DNA of 64,000 bases from an uncultured Allomuricauda sp. (GCF_947495325.1 NZ_CANLYK010000001.1:1798001-1862000), one strand, 5' to 3'; positions 20,537-30,480 are shown, counted from the stretch's first letter. Translations and numbers: made by a program. The notes: generated from the letters alone by a model not told the origin.

Positions 20537-21166
20537 TTATTTCTTTAGGTTCGATTCTATTCCCTCCAAAGCACTTTCAGTCAATACTACATTTCCAGCG
20601 TTAACTATTTTGTAAGTACTTAATTCTGAGCTAGTTATGACTTCGGAACGCTCCAAATTGCGCGACGACAAATATACATTATTATTTGAATCGCCCAACA
20701 CTATGAGAGACTTTTTATTTTCTATTCCAAGAGAGGCTAAAAATGCTTTAAAATCCTTTGTTTTTGGAGCTTCAAAATTGAAATCCTCAACAACAAGCAA
20801 AGCTTTGTCTTTTGACTTCAATGTCAAGGCTGATTTACGAGCCAAACGCTTAACATTTTTGTTCAATTTTTGGGTATAATCTTTTGGTCTTGGGCCAAAA
20901 ATTCTACCACCACCTCTAAAAATAGGAGATTTAATACTACCTGCCCTTGCAGTACCAGTTCCCTTTTGTTTCTTGATCTTCCTTGTACTACCTGCAATCT
21001 CAGCTCTCTCCTTTGCCTTGTGAGTACCTTGTCTTTGGTGCGCTAAATATTGCTTAACATCTAAATAGATGGCATGCTCATTAGGTTCTATAGCGAAAAC
21101 ATCTTTAGAAAGGTCAACCTTTCTTCCTGTTTCTTTTCCTTTAATATCTAAAACTGCAACCTTCAT
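20537..21166 (-). CDS. rplD: 50S ribosomal protein L4
   Basis: Tunnel-lining protein; in E. coli it autoregulates the S10 operon through the leader RNA. 209 residues with the extended loop [19 protein letters not shown] and [17 protein letters not shown]. Its ATG overlaps the rplC stop by one base (TAATG), so translation of L3 and L4 is coupled. A structured gap sits upstream of rplC. Confidence 0.98.
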   Translation of the reverse strand: MKVAVLDIKGKETGRKVDLSKDVFAIEPNEHAIYLDVKQYLAHQRQGTHKAKERAEIAGSTRKIKKQKGTGTARAGSIKSPIFRGGGRIFGPRPKDYTQKLNKNVKRLARKSALTLKSKDKALLVVEDFNFEAPKTKDFKAFLASLGIENKKSLIVLGDSNNNVYLSSRNLERSEVITSSELSTYKIVNAGNVVLTESALEGIESNLKK

Positions 21167-21783
21167 TACTTCTCAATTGTTACGTAAGCATTCTTATGGC
21201 CTGGAACCGCACCTTTTACTACGATAAGGTTTTTCTCAGGAACCACTTTCAATACTCTCAAGTTTTGAACTGTTACTCTCTCACCACCCATTCTACCGGC
21301 CATTTTCATTCCTTTGAAAACTCTAGCAGGATACGAAGCAGCACCGATAGAACCAGGAGCTCTTAATCTGTTATGCTGACCGTGGGTTGCTTGACCAACA
21401 CCGGCAAAGCCGTGTCTTTTCACAACACCTTGGAAACCTTTACCTTTTGATGTACCAATAACATCAACAAACTCTCCTTCTGTGAAAAGCTCTACATTTA
21501 AAGTATCTCCTAGTTTAAATTCACCTTCAAAATCTCGGAACTCAACGACTTTCTTTTTAGGAGAAGCACCTGCTTTTTTAGCATGGCCTAATTCGGCCTT
21601 GTTTGCACGTTTTTCTGCCTTGTCATCGAAACCAAGCTGAAGGGCACTGTACCCGTCGACCTCTTCGGTTCTGACTTGGGTAATCACGCATGGTCCAGCT
21701 TCAATAACGGTACATGGAATATTCTTTCCATTCTCGTCGAAGATGCTGGTCATACCGATTTTTCTTCCTATTAACCCAGACAT
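21166..21783 (-). CDS. rplC: 50S ribosomal protein L3
   Basis: Assembly initiator that reaches the peptidyl-transferase centre. 205 residues: [20 protein letters not shown] start, [19 protein letters not shown] and the loop [18 protein letters not shown]. Preceded by an unusual 157-nt gap after rpsJ that contains terminator-like and antiterminator-like pairings. Confidence 0.98.
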   Translation of the reverse strand: MSGLIGRKIGMTSIFDENGKNIPCTVIEAGPCVITQVRTEEVDGYSALQLGFDDKAEKRANKAELGHAKKAGASPKKKVVEFRDFEGEFKLGDTLNVELFTEGEFVDVIGTSKGKGFQGVVKRHGFAGVGQATHGQHNRLRAPGSIGAASYPARVFKGMKMAGRMGGERVTVQNLRVLKVVPEKNLIVVKGAVPGHKNAYVTIEK

Positions 21784-21815
21784 ATATTTAATTATTAATT
21801 GTTTACTTTTTGTTA

Positions 21816-21863
21816 CGCCAATTTCTTGGCAAAAAAATTGGGTCTAGAAAATCCTCTGACCCA
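21816..21863 (-). promoter_or_regulatory. candidate attenuator in the rpsJ-rplC gap
   Basis: In transcript order: stem TGGGTC/GACCCA (forward 21858-21863 with 21839-21844, 13-nt loop) followed by A and seven T, resembling an intrinsic terminator; then hairpin GCCAA-loop-TTGGC (21817-21830). A 7-bp alternative helix CCAATTT/AAATTGG (21818-21824 with 21835-21841) would break both. Such mutually exclusive pairings are typical of attenuators. Function is inferred. Confidence 0.45.
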
Positions 21864-21940
21864 GATTTTTTTCTTTCACCATTTTTCCTTCGCGAAACGC
21901 TCAGGACATGTCTACCGCCTTATTAAGGCAGCTTAATAAC

Positions 21941-22246
21941 TTACACTTTTATCTCAACCTCAACACCACTAGGAAGCTCAAGCTTCATAAGCGCATCAAT
22001 AGTTTTTGATGAAGAGCTATAAATATCCAACAAGCGCTTGTAAGAACTCAATTGAAACTGCTCTCTTGATTTTTTATTCACGTGGGGTGAACGCAAAACC
22101 GTAAATATCTTCTTGTGTGTTGGTAATGGAATTGGACCCGTAACCACAGCACCTGTTGTCTTAACTGTCTTTACAATCTTTTCAGCAGACTTATCCACCA
22201 AATTGTGATCGTAAGATTTAAGTTTTATTCTAATTTTTTGACTCAT
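21941..22246 (-). CDS. rpsJ: 30S ribosomal protein S10
   Basis: Head protein that also acts as NusE in antitermination complexes. 101 residues with [20 protein letters not shown] and the [24 protein letters not shown] loop. 12 nt downstream of fusA with no promoter seen between them, so it belongs to the str transcript. The 157-nt gap after it sets it apart from rplC. Confidence 0.98.
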   Translation of the reverse strand: MSQKIRIKLKSYDHNLVDKSAEKIVKTVKTTGAVVTGPIPLPTHKKIFTVLRSPHVNKKSREQFQLSSYKRLLDIYSSSSKTIDALMKLELPSGVEVEIKV

Positions 22247-22258
22247 CTTGCTAAAAAA

Positions 22259-24391
22259 TTAAGCGGTTACCCCTTTTACTGATTTAATTACCTCTTCTGA
22301 TATATTCGATGGAGTTTCTGCATAATGTGAGAATTCCATAGTTGACGTTGCTCTACCTGAAGACAAAGTTCTTAAGGAAGTAACATATCCGAACATTTCC
22401 GAAAGTGGAACAGTACCTTTTACAACTTTAGCACCAGCTCTATCACTCATATCACTGATTGTTCCACGTCTTCTGTTCAAGTCACCAACAATATCACCCA
22501 TGTTCTCTTCGGGTGTGATTACCTCAATCTTCATGATTGGTTCCATGATAACGGCTCCAGCAGCTTTACCAGCAGCCTTATAACCCATTTTTGCAGCCAA
22601 TTCGAAAGAAAGTGCATCAGAATCCACAGGGTGGAATGATCCATCTTTCAATACCACCTTCATGGTATCCATTTCAAATCCAGCCAATGGACCGTTTTTC
22701 ATTGCAGCTTTAAATCCTTTCTCTACAGAAGGAATAAATTCCTTAGGAATACGTCCACCTTTAATTTCATCAACAAACTGTAGTCCAGTTCCTTCGAAAT
22801 CTTGATCCGCAGGACTCATTTCAAATACAATGTCACCAAACTTACCACGACCACCAGATTGCTTCTTATAAGTTTCTCTGTGAGCAGCCATTTTAGTAAG
22901 TGCTTCTTTATATTCAACCTGTGGTTCACCTTGGTTTACCTCTACCTTGAATTCACGTCTTAAACGATCAACAATAATATCTAAGTGAAGTTCGCCCATC
23001 CCAGAAATAATGGTCTGTCCTGAAGCTTCATCTGTTTTTACTTGGAAAGTAGGGTCTTCTTCAGCCAATTTAGCCAAAGCCATTCCCAGCTTATCCACAT
23101 CAACCTTAGTCTTGGGCTCAACAGCGATACCAATTACCGGATCAGGAAAGTCCATACTTTCAAGGATAATAGGATGCTTCTCTGCAGACATCGTATCACC
23201 AGTCTTAATATCCTTAAATCCTACAGCAGCACCAATATCACCAGCTTCAATGTAATCAATAGCATTTTGCTTATTGGAATGCATTTGGTAAATACGGGAA
23301 ATACGTTCTTTTTTACCTGAACGATTGTTCAATATATAGGAACCAGCATCCAAACGACCTGAATAAGCTCTAAAGAATGCCAATCGACCTACAAATGGAT
23401 CTGTAGCAATCTTAAATGCCAATGCAGCAAATGGTTCTTTAGGATCTGGTTTTCTAGTAATTTCATTACCAGTATTAGGGTCAGTACCTACAATATCCTC
23501 TTTATCTATAGGGGATGGCAAGTAACGACAAACAGCATCTAACAAAAACTGAACTCCTTTGTTCTTAAATGAAGAACCACAAATCATAGGAATGATAGCT
23601 CTGTCCATTACCGCTGCTCTTAGTGCCGCATGAACTTCTTCTTCAGTGATAGAATCTTCATCCTCAAAGAATTTTTCCATCAACTCTTCATCATACTCCG
23701 CAACGGCTTCAATTAAAGCAGCTCTATACTCCTTAACTTCAGCTTTCATTTCTTCCGGAATATCAACAACATCAAATGTTGAACCGAAATTATCATCATG
23801 CCAAACTATAGCTCTATTCTTAGCCAAGTCAACAATTCCTCTAAAATCAGCCTCGTCTCCTATTGGCAATACAATTGGAACAGCATTGGAACCAAGCATT
23901 GTTTTCACCTGCTTACAAACCATTAAGAAATTAGATCCTTGACGGTCCATTTTATTTACGAAGCCAATACGTGGAACTTTATAGTTGTCAGCCAGTCTCC
24001 AGTTTGTTTCCGATTGAGGCTCAACACCATCAACAGCACTAAACAAGAAAACCAAACCATCCAAAACACGCAATGAACGATTTACCTCTACGGTAAAATC
24101 AACGTGTCCGGGAGTATCAATTATATTGAAGTGGTATCCTTTCGTATCTTCTGTTGGCTTTCCATTTTCTATAGGGAATTCCCATGTACAAGTAGTTGCG
24201 GCAGAAGTAATGGTAATACCACGCTCTTGCTCTTGCTCCATCCAGTCCATAGTTGCAGCACCATCATGTACCTCACCTATTTTATGGCTTACACCTGTAT
24301 AAAAAAGTATACGCTCTGTAGTAGTGGTTTTTCCAGCATCAATATGTGCTGCAATACCAATATTCCGTGTAAATTTTAAATCTCTTGACAT
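22259..24391 (-). CDS. fusA: translation elongation factor G
   Basis: GTPase that drives ribosomal translocation and, with RRF, recycling. 710 residues: G domain with P-loop AAHIDAGKT (14-22), RGIT (57-60) and DTPGH (92-96), followed by domains II to V ([18 protein letters not shown] in domain [11 protein letters not shown] and [17 protein letters not shown] further on). 8 nt from rpsG. tuf, which follows fusA in E. coli, is absent here. Confidence 0.98.
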   Translation of the reverse strand: MSRDLKFTRNIGIAAHIDAGKTTTTERILFYTGVSHKIGEVHDGAATMDWMEQEQERGITITSAATTCTWEFPIENGKPTEDTKGYHFNIIDTPGHVDFTVEVNRSLRVLDGLVFLFSAVDGVEPQSETNWRLADNYKVPRIGFVNKMDRQGSNFLMVCKQVKTMLGSNAVPIVLPIGDEADFRGIVDLAKNRAIVWHDDNFGSTFDVVDIPEEMKAEVKEYRAALIEAVAEYDEELMEKFFEDEDSITEEEVHAALRAAVMDRAIIPMICGSSFKNKGVQFLLDAVCRYLPSPIDKEDIVGTDPNTGNEITRKPDPKEPFAALAFKIATDPFVGRLAFFRAYSGRLDAGSYILNNRSGKKERISRIYQMHSNKQNAIDYIEAGDIGAAVGFKDIKTGDTMSAEKHPIILESMDFPDPVIGIAVEPKTKVDVDKLGMALAKLAEEDPTFQVKTDEASGQTIISGMGELHLDIIVDRLRREFKVEVNQGEPQVEYKEALTKMAAHRETYKKQSGGRGKFGDIVFEMSPADQDFEGTGLQFVDEIKGGRIPKEFIPSVEKGFKAAMKNGPLAGFEMDTMKVVLKDGSFHPVDSDALSFELAAKMGYKAAGKAAGAVIMEPIMKIEVITPEENMGDIVGDLNRRRGTISDMSDRAGAKVVKGTVPLSEMFGYVTSLRTLSSGRATSTMEFSHYAETPSNISEEVIKSVKGVTA

Positions 24392-24399
24392 TTTACCAA

Positions 24400-24876
24400 C
24401 TAGAATCTAAAGTGAGAGAATGCTTTATTGGCTTCCGCCATTTTGTGAGTATCTACTCTTTTCTTAACCGCCGCTCCTTCTTCTTTTGCAGCAGCCAAAA
24501 CTTCTGCAGCCAATTTTTGCGCCATAGATTTTTCATTACGCTTTCTAGAGTAACTAATCAACCATTTCATCGCAGTAGAAATCTTTCTATCTGGACGGAT
24601 TTGCATTGGAATCTGAAATGTAGCACCACCCACCCTTCTACTTCTTACTTCTACGTGTGGCATTACATTGGAAAGTGCATCTTTCCATAACTCCAAAGCG
24701 GTTTTCTCTTCGTCGGTATTTTTTTCTTCAACGATATCAATTGCATCATAAAAAACTTTGAAAGCAACTGATTTCTTACCATCCCACATCATCATGTTCA
24801 CGAAACGCGTTACCAACTGATCGTTAAATCTTGGATCTGGCAACAATGGTCTTTTCTTCGCCTGTCTTTTTCTCAT
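24400..24876 (-). CDS. rpsG: 30S ribosomal protein S7
   Basis: Head-assembly initiator at the E site; represses the str operon in E. coli. 158 residues, starting [17 protein letters not shown], with [17 protein letters not shown] and [16 protein letters not shown]. Between rpsL (6 nt) and fusA (8 nt). Confidence 0.98.
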   Translation of the reverse strand: MRKRQAKKRPLLPDPRFNDQLVTRFVNMMMWDGKKSVAFKVFYDAIDIVEEKNTDEEKTALELWKDALSNVMPHVEVRSRRVGGATFQIPMQIRPDRKISTAMKWLISYSRKRNEKSMAQKLAAEVLAAAKEEGAAVKKRVDTHKMAEANKAFSHFRF

Positions 24877-24882
24877 CTCTTC

Positions 24883-25257
24883 TTATTTTTTAGGACGTTT
24901 TGCACCGTATTTAGATCTACGTTGTGTTCTACCTGCAACACCTGCGGTATCCAATGCGCCACGGACGATATGATATCTAACTCCCGGCAAATCCTTTACT
25001 CTTCCACCTCTAACCAATACTATCGAGTGCTCTTGTAGATTGTGACCTTCACCAGGGATATATGCGTTAACTTCCTTACCATTTGTCAACCTCACCCTTG
25101 CAACTTTACGCATTGCAGAGTTTGGTTTTTTTGGTGTAGTTGTATAAACACGCGTACATACCCCTCGTCTTTGAGGACACGAATCCAAAGCAGCCGATTT
25201 ACTCTTCTTGGTAATTGTGACTCTTCCTTTTCGTACTAATTGTGAAATTGTTGGCAT
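24883..25257 (-). CDS. rpsL: 30S ribosomal protein S12
   Basis: Decoding-centre protein and streptomycin target. 124 residues from the ATG at 25257 ([12 protein letters not shown]); a longer open frame to 25332 runs across the promoter and is rejected. Lys43 ([11 protein letters not shown]) and Lys88 (GGRVKDLPG), the residues mutated in streptomycin resistance, are both wild type. First gene of the 17-kb ribosomal block, with a consensus promoter 46 nt upstream. The sequence before the ATG is A/T-rich with no Shine-Dalgarno motif. Confidence 0.98.
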   Translation of the reverse strand: MPTISQLVRKGRVTITKKSKSAALDSCPQRRGVCTRVYTTTPKKPNSAMRKVARVRLTNGKEVNAYIPGEGHNLQEHSIVLVRGGRVKDLPGVRYHIVRGALDTAGVAGRTQRRSKYGAKRPKK

Positions 25258-25284
25258 TAAAATTTCTGTTAAAAATGTAAACAA

Positions 25285-25299
25285 CCCTCTTTTTGAGGG
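25285..25299 (-). other. hairpin at the 5' end of the rpsL transcript
   Basis: Stem CCCTC/GAGGG with a 5-nt A/T loop. Given the -7 box at 25303-25310, transcription would start at about 25296-25299, so this hairpin would form the extreme 5' end of the long ribosomal mRNA. Confidence 0.45.
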
Positions 25300-25302
25300 C
25301 TG

Positions 25303-25333
25303 CAAATGTAGTGATATTTCGGAATAATTCAAA
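25303..25333 (-). promoter_or_regulatory. consensus promoter of the str-S10-spc-alpha block
   Basis: On the minus strand: TTTG (25330-25333), exactly 19 nt, TACATTTG (25303-25310). Both boxes and the spacing equal the Bacteroidota sigma-A consensus. It is the only good promoter I can see for the 31-gene block. Confidence 0.8.
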
Positions 25334-25714
25334 TAAGGGAAAACTATTTTTCACTAAAAAAAAATTACACCCCTAAATATTTATCCTTTCAATCGAAAAA
25401 CAGATAAAAACCAGAGACCAAACCAGAGTCGAAAAGGTGAAAATAAAACTTGCTATATATTAAGGTATAAGATTCATTAAACAACAATCGCTAAATACAA
25501 AAAGAAATATCACATCATACCTAAAGAGCAAAATCCACGCCTAAAATGCCCAAATTTTCATAACATACACTTAACACATACATATTCTTGCCGTTTAGGA
25601 TTATAAAAATCAATAATTAGCAATCTCTTTTGTGATGTCTAGATGTTAAATTATCGCCATTTGTTAAAATATTGAAGATAATTCACTTATAGACCCTCTT
25701 TTTAACAGAAAAAT
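25334..25714. other. gene-free AT-rich stretch
   Basis: Between the ribosomal promoter and the SusC gene. No credible open reading frame on either strand and no tRNA-like fold seen. It holds only short A/T tracts and imperfect repeats, for example two copies of accagag near 25412-25430. Probably spacer plus upstream promoter DNA for both divergent units. Confidence 0.5.
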
Positions 25715-25734
25715 AAATTATGCGCGCATAATTT
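25715..25734. promoter_or_regulatory. 20-bp perfect palindrome, candidate operator of the SusC gene
   Basis: AAATTATGCGCGCATAATTT equals its own reverse complement, centred on GCGCGC in otherwise AT-rich DNA. It lies about 70 nt before the SusC ATG and 13 nt upstream of a possible TTG promoter element (25748-25750), where a dimeric regulator could bind. Confidence 0.5.
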
Positions 25735-25747
25735 TATAGAGAAAAAG

Positions 25748-25775
25748 TTGGATTATTAACATGAAATTATGATTT
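25748..25775 (+). promoter_or_regulatory. weak promoter candidate for the SusC/SusD pair
   Basis: TTG (25748-25750), 17-nt spacer, TATGATTT (25768-25775), a partial match to TAnnTTTG. It would start transcription about 25 nt before the ATG at 25806. Confidence 0.3.
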
Positions 25776-25805
25776 TAGCGCCTAGCTAATTCAAATAATT
25801 TCAAA

Positions 25806-28800
25806 ATGAGAACAAAACTTAATGGATTGTTAACGTTGTTTATGGCGTTAATTGTGCAAATTTCATTTGCTCAAGACAAAACGATTTCAGGTAACGTCAC
25901 TGATAGTGACGGATTACCATTACCTGGAGTTAACATTGTCGTAGGAGGTACTACAAATGGTACTCAAACCGATTTCGATGGAAACTACTCCATCAACGCT
26001 TCCGAAGGTCAAATTCTACTCTTTTCCTATATAGGGCAAAAAGATGAAAGAAGAACTGTAGGAGCCTCAAGTACTATTAATGTACAAATGCAGGAAGATG
26101 CACAAGCCTTGGGTGAAGTTGTTGTAACTGGGGTTGCCCAGGGAACTTCCAAAAAGAAACTTGCATTTAAGGTTGAAACGGTTCCCGTGACTGGAGTTCA
26201 GTCCGTGCCTACACCAGATGCCGCTTCAGCACTTATTGGTAAAGTTGCCGGTGCTCAAATTGTGCAAGGTGGTGGTAACCCTTTAAGAAACTCAGCAGTG
26301 ATATTAAGAGGTGCTAGTTCTATTGAAGGAAGTACCGCTCCTCTTATTATAGTTGATGGTATTATTACTGAAGGTTTCTTAAATGAATTCAGTACACAGG
26401 ATATCAAATCTATAGAAGTTGTTAAAGGTGCTGCTGCATCTTCTTTATATGGTTCTTTAGCGGGTAACGGGGTTATCCAAATTATTACAAAACAAGGAAC
26501 TACAGAAAAACCAAGAGTTACTTTACGTTTCGAAAATGGTTTTTCTAATGTACAAAGAAGCTATCCAGTAGCTACAAGACATGATAGACTATTAGATGCC
26601 AATGGAAATTTTGATGTAAGTAGTGGTACCATTGTTGCCGACCCTGATGGAATTTTTGACAACCTGTGGCCAGTTCCACTAATTGACAATGTTGACGAGT
26701 TTATTACTTCACAGGCTTATGAGCAAATAACTGCCAGTGTATCTCAACGGCTTGATAAAGTATCGTATTACACTTCCTTGGAAAGAACGGAAGTTGCTGG
26801 AATATTGGACGGAATCAAGCCATTGGTTAGAACCAATGCTCGATTCAATTTCAAAGTAGATTTAGGTGAAAGATGGCAATTGGATATGACCAACTACGTA
26901 GTAAGAAGAACTGGTCAGGAAGTTACGCAATCAGGACAAGGAGACAATTTATTCTTCAATTTATTGACTGCCAATCCAACGATTGATCTAGCCCAACCAG
27001 ATGCAAATGGAGACCTCATACCTTTCTATCCTGATAATGGTTTCATTAGTGAATATCAGAATCCATTATATGTGGCAAGAAATCAAGGCCAGGATTTGGA
27101 AATAAACCGATTGACTTCTGCAATTAATCTAAAATATAAGATTACAGATAACTTAACCTTTGACACCCAAGTTTCAACGGATCGTGGGAGTCAACGTTTC
27201 ACTAACTTTTTCCCTAAGGGATATGTATCAGGGTCTCAATTTAACGCAACCAACGACAACGGGTTTATTTTTGATCTTAGAGCATCAAGAGCGCGTGTTA
27301 ACGCTGCAGCCCAGTTAAATTATAACAACAGTTTTGGTGATTTTAACCTGAGAAGTTCTGTTCGTTATTTACATGAAGATGTAAAATCTGAATTTACCAC
27401 TGCCCAAGGTTCAAACTTCCTTACTGAAGGTGTTGGTACATTACAGCAGGCTACAGAAAACATTTTGATTGGTTCTGGATCAACAAGAGAAAAAACCCAA
27501 AATGTCTTTTTCTCAGTAGATTTAGACTGGAAGGATAAGATAATTATTGGAGCCTTTGCCAGAACAGACCGTAGTTCATTGTTTGGAGAAGAAAACAGAG
27601 ATCAATTTTTCTATAGAGGATCCTTTGCATATAGAGCTGGACAAGATATCCAAGCAGATTGGTTGGATGAATTAAAATTCAGAGCTTCTTTTGGTACGGC
27701 TGGTCTTCGCCCTAATTTTGGAGATATCTTTGAAACCTTCAATGTTACCCAGGGTAATGTATCGCCATTGCAAATTGGTAACCCAAACTTGCAATCTCCC
27801 ACTATAGAGGAACTTGAAGTTGGTATAGATATGGCCATTTTAAACAAATTGGAACTTTCATTAACGTATGCAAAATCCAATACTACCGATGCCATCTTAA
27901 CTGTTCCATTATCTGGTGCAGTTCCAGGTACTGTTCAAAGACAGAATGTTGCTTCTACAGAGTATGAAGCATTTGAAGTTGCCTTTACCGGAACCCCAAT
28001 AGAAAGTGATAATTTTTCTTGGGATTTTGGAGTGACTTTTGCTGCTGTTGACAATATGGTTACCGATTTAGGTGATGTAGCTCCATTTAACAGAAACATT
28101 GTAGGCTTTGGTGATCAAGTTACAGTTGCAGTGGATGCCGATCCTGCCGTTAATGTATTTAGAGTTGAAGCTGGACAGCCATTTGGCGCCATGTTTGGAA
28201 ACTCATTGGCACGTTCTTTGGATGACCTTGTCGTTCAAAATGGTGTAGTAATCAATGAAGGTTTAAACTTACCCTTATCTGATTTTTCTGTAAATGAATT
28301 TGGTCATGTTATCGTTACTGCCAATGAAGGACAATCAGGATTAGTAAGTGCTGGCGGCGAACAAGCTATACGTAATTGGGATGGTGATACCAACCAAGCT
28401 GCGGTTGGAGTATTTGGAGATACAAACCCAGATTTCATCATGGGCTTCAGGAACACATGGACGTATAAAAACTTAAGCTTATATGCGCTTATTGATATGC
28501 AAATAGGTGGTGATGTATACAATTACACAAAACAACTTCTGTATTTCAATGACAGACATGGTGATTTAGACACATTTGGTGCTGCAGGACAACAATCTTC
28601 ATATGTCAACGCAAGTTCTACCATTTATAATGGTGGTGCCCCTAATGACTATTTTGTTGAAGATGCAAGTTTTGCTAAAATTCGAGAAATCTCCCTATCC
28701 TACACATTGGATGGTGACACATTTGGACCTAAAATTCCTCTAGAAAGTGTGAAATTCACTCTTTCCGGTAGAAATTTACACACTTTTACAAATTACTCAG

Positions 28801-28907
28801 GATTTGATCCAGAAGTAGCTTTAAGTGGTAGCCCTATTTTTAAGTTAGATGAATTTTCGTTCCCCAACTTTAGAACTTTTGCTGCTTCAGTACAAGTAAC
28901 ATTTTAA
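25806..28907 (+). CDS. SusC/RagA-family TonB-linked outer membrane transporter
   Basis: 1033 residues. Signal peptide (1-22, ending ISFAQ); CarboxypepD-regulatory-like domain (about 25-110: ISGNVTDSDGLPLPGVNI, TDFDGNYSI); TonB-box-like linker with LGEVVVTGVAQGT; plug domain (about 130-235, with LRGASSIEGSTAPLIIVDG and IEVVKGAAASSLYGSLAG); then a long beta-barrel ending in phenylalanine (AASVQVTF), the usual C-terminal barrel signal. Paired with a SusD-like lipoprotein 11 nt downstream, so it should import an oligomeric nutrient under TonB energy. No glycosidase, protease, sigma factor or anti-sigma factor is adjacent, so the substrate cannot be guessed. A 20-bp palindrome upstream may be its operator. 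Confidence 0.95.
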   Translation: MRTKLNGLLTLFMALIVQISFAQDKTISGNVTDSDGLPLPGVNIVVGGTTNGTQTDFDGNYSINASEGQILLFSYIGQKDERRTVGASSTINVQMQEDAQALGEVVVTGVAQGTSKKKLAFKVETVPVTGVQSVPTPDAASALIGKVAGAQIVQGGGNPLRNSAVILRGASSIEGSTAPLIIVDGIITEGFLNEFSTQDIKSIEVVKGAAASSLYGSLAGNGVIQIITKQGTTEKPRVTLRFENGFSNVQRSYPVATRHDRLLDANGNFDVSSGTIVADPDGIFDNLWPVPLIDNVDEFITSQAYEQITASVSQRLDKVSYYTSLERTEVAGILDGIKPLVRTNARFNFKVDLGERWQLDMTNYVVRRTGQEVTQSGQGDNLFFNLLTANPTIDLAQPDANGDLIPFYPDNGFISEYQNPLYVARNQGQDLEINRLTSAINLKYKITDNLTFDTQVSTDRGSQRFTNFFPKGYVSGSQFNATNDNGFIFDLRASRARVNAAAQLNYNNSFGDFNLRSSVRYLHEDVKSEFTTAQGSNFLTEGVGTLQQATENILIGSGSTREKTQNVFFSVDLDWKDKIIIGAFARTDRSSLFGEENRDQFFYRGSFAYRAGQDIQADWLDELKFRASFGTAGLRPNFGDIFETFNVTQGNVSPLQIGNPNLQSPTIEELEVGIDMAILNKLELSLTYAKSNTTDAILTVPLSGAVPGTVQRQNVASTEYEAFEVAFTGTPIESDNFSWDFGVTFAAVDNMVTDLGDVAPFNRNIVGFGDQVTVAVDADPAVNVFRVEAGQPFGAMFGNSLARSLDDLVVQNGVVINEGLNLPLSDFSVNEFGHVIVTANEGQSGLVSAGGEQAIRNWDGDTNQAAVGVFGDTNPDFIMGFRNTWTYKNLSLYALIDMQIGGDVYNYTKQLLYFNDRHGDLDTFGAAGQQSSYVNASSTIYNGGAPNDYFVEDASFAKIREISLSYTLDGDTFGPKIPLESVKFTLSGRNLHTFTNYSGFDPEVALSGSPIFKLDEFSFPNFRTFAASVQVTF

Positions 28908-28918
28908 AAAAAAAAGCA

Positions 28919-30418
28919 ATGAAAAAAGTAATTTATTTAGTAACGGCATTATTCATAGTGTCGTGCTCGCAAGAGGAATTCAACATTGGAAATCCTAATC
29001 AGGCAGATGCTGCTAGGGTTTTGGCCAATGCAGCAGATTTCCAGAACTTTAACATCTCAAACCACACTACAATGCTTTCCGGTCAAGTAGCATTTTCAGG
29101 TATTTATATGAGAGGTTCAGCTGATCAATTTAGTACAACCAATGCATTTTCTGGGTTCTGGGATTATTGTGACCAACCTAGAAGACAGGTGTTAAACACT
29201 ACCGCTAATGATGATTTAGCTGATCAAGCAGCAGGTCCATGGCTAGCATTTAATGGGGTTATTAACAATGCCAACATTGTAATCAATAATATAGTGAATG
29301 ATGGTGGTGAGGTAATTGTATCGGGTACAGATGTAACCCAACAAGAATTGGCAGCTGCCTACTTTGACAAAGGTGTTGCCCAAGGGTATTTATCCATGCT
29401 TTATGATAAAGCATACATTGTAGATCCTGACACAGATCCAAACGCTTTGGAATTTTCGACCTATCAAGAACTGTTGGACGCAGCTATCGCTAACATCACT
29501 ACTGCAATAGGGTTGGCAACAGGTTCTTTTGAGTATACCTTGTATGCGGCTGGACCTTCATTGGATGCAGCTACTTTTGCTCAATTGGCAAATAGCTATA
29601 TGGCCCGATTCTCAATTGGACTTGCAAGAACTGATGCGGAGGCCCAAGGATTGGATTACAATCAAATCCTTACCTATGCAAATAATGGTTTGACTGCTGA
29701 TTTTTTCCCACCTGCAGAAGAAAATGTATTCTTTAACAACCTTCAAGATTGGTCTTTGTTTGATTTAGGACCAGCTGGATATATGCCTACAGATCAAAAA
29801 ATCCTTCACCTTTTTGATCCATCATATGATACGGATTATCCGACTGATGAAAGCATTGTTTTGGATCCTGCAGTATCGGATGATCCCAGACTGGATTTAT
29901 ATTATGTGTATGTAGGCTCGGAGTTTGGTTTCTTAAGAGCTTCTAGGGGACGTCAATTGTTTTCTAGTTACAAGACAATAAAATTCTTTAATGGTAACGA
30001 TCAAAATCAATCAGGAATCCCTGTAAATATCTTCTCTAAAGCTGAGATTGATTATATTAAAGCAGAGTGCTACTACCGCCAAGGAAACTACGGAGCCGCT
30101 GCGGCTGCATTGGATGCATCTCCACGTATGTCAGTTGGTATGCAGAGTACAACCGCTGCTGGCCCTAACGTTCTAAATGCTCTTCTATATGAGGTTTCGA
30201 TTGAGCTAGATTTACAGGCGGGTATTGGAGTTCCATTTGCTTTTATGCGCAGACATGATATGTTACAGGAAGGTACACTTACCATGTATCCCGTTCCAGC
30301 TTCAGAACTGGAAATTACCCAGGATGAAATCTACACTTTCGGTGGTCCTGCTGCCGCTGGTGAAGTAGGTACTGCAAGTGGTTCCAATGATTGGAGAAAT
30401 ATTGACTTAGTATATTAA
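28919..30418 (+). CDS. SusD/RagB-family surface lipoprotein
   Basis: 499 residues. Type II signal peptide with lipobox IVSC, lipidated Cys16. The mature protein has the SusD-like helical/TPR layout, including an internal repeat-rich region (AYFDKGVAQGYLSMLYDKA) and a C-terminal helix pair (IDYIKAECYYRQGNYGAAAAAL). It would form the lid of the SusC channel on the cell surface. It starts 11 nt after the SusC stop and is followed by a strong terminator, so the pair forms a closed two-gene operon. Confidence 0.92.
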   Translation: MKKVIYLVTALFIVSCSQEEFNIGNPNQADAARVLANAADFQNFNISNHTTMLSGQVAFSGIYMRGSADQFSTTNAFSGFWDYCDQPRRQVLNTTANDDLADQAAGPWLAFNGVINNANIVINNIVNDGGEVIVSGTDVTQQELAAAYFDKGVAQGYLSMLYDKAYIVDPDTDPNALEFSTYQELLDAAIANITTAIGLATGSFEYTLYAAGPSLDAATFAQLANSYMARFSIGLARTDAEAQGLDYNQILTYANNGLTADFFPPAEENVFFNNLQDWSLFDLGPAGYMPTDQKILHLFDPSYDTDYPTDESIVLDPAVSDDPRLDLYYVYVGSEFGFLRASRGRQLFSSYKTIKFFNGNDQNQSGIPVNIFSKAEIDYIKAECYYRQGNYGAAAAALDASPRMSVGMQSTTAAGPNVLNALLYEVSIELDLQAGIGVPFAFMRRHDMLQEGTLTMYPVPASELEITQDEIYTFGGPAAAGEVGTASGSNDWRNIDLVY

Positions 30419-30450
30419 TTTAGATTAATAAAGTTCATTTAACTAATATG

Positions 30451-30480
30451 AAAAGCCGCTTTAAAGAGCGGCTTTTTTTA
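30451..30480 (+). terminator. intrinsic terminator after the SusC/SusD pair
   Basis: 10-bp stem aaaagccgct (30451-30460) / agcggctttt (30467-30476), 6-nt loop, then a T-run. It also decides the start of the next gene, which must lie after it. Confidence 0.9.

Noticed and set aside
25258..25332. N-terminal extension of S12
   Set aside because: It would place the promoter boxes inside the coding region, and orthologues start at MPTISQ.
25806..30418. Polysaccharide utilisation locus
   Set aside because: Only the SusC/SusD pair is present; no carbohydrate-active enzyme or regulator is adjacent.
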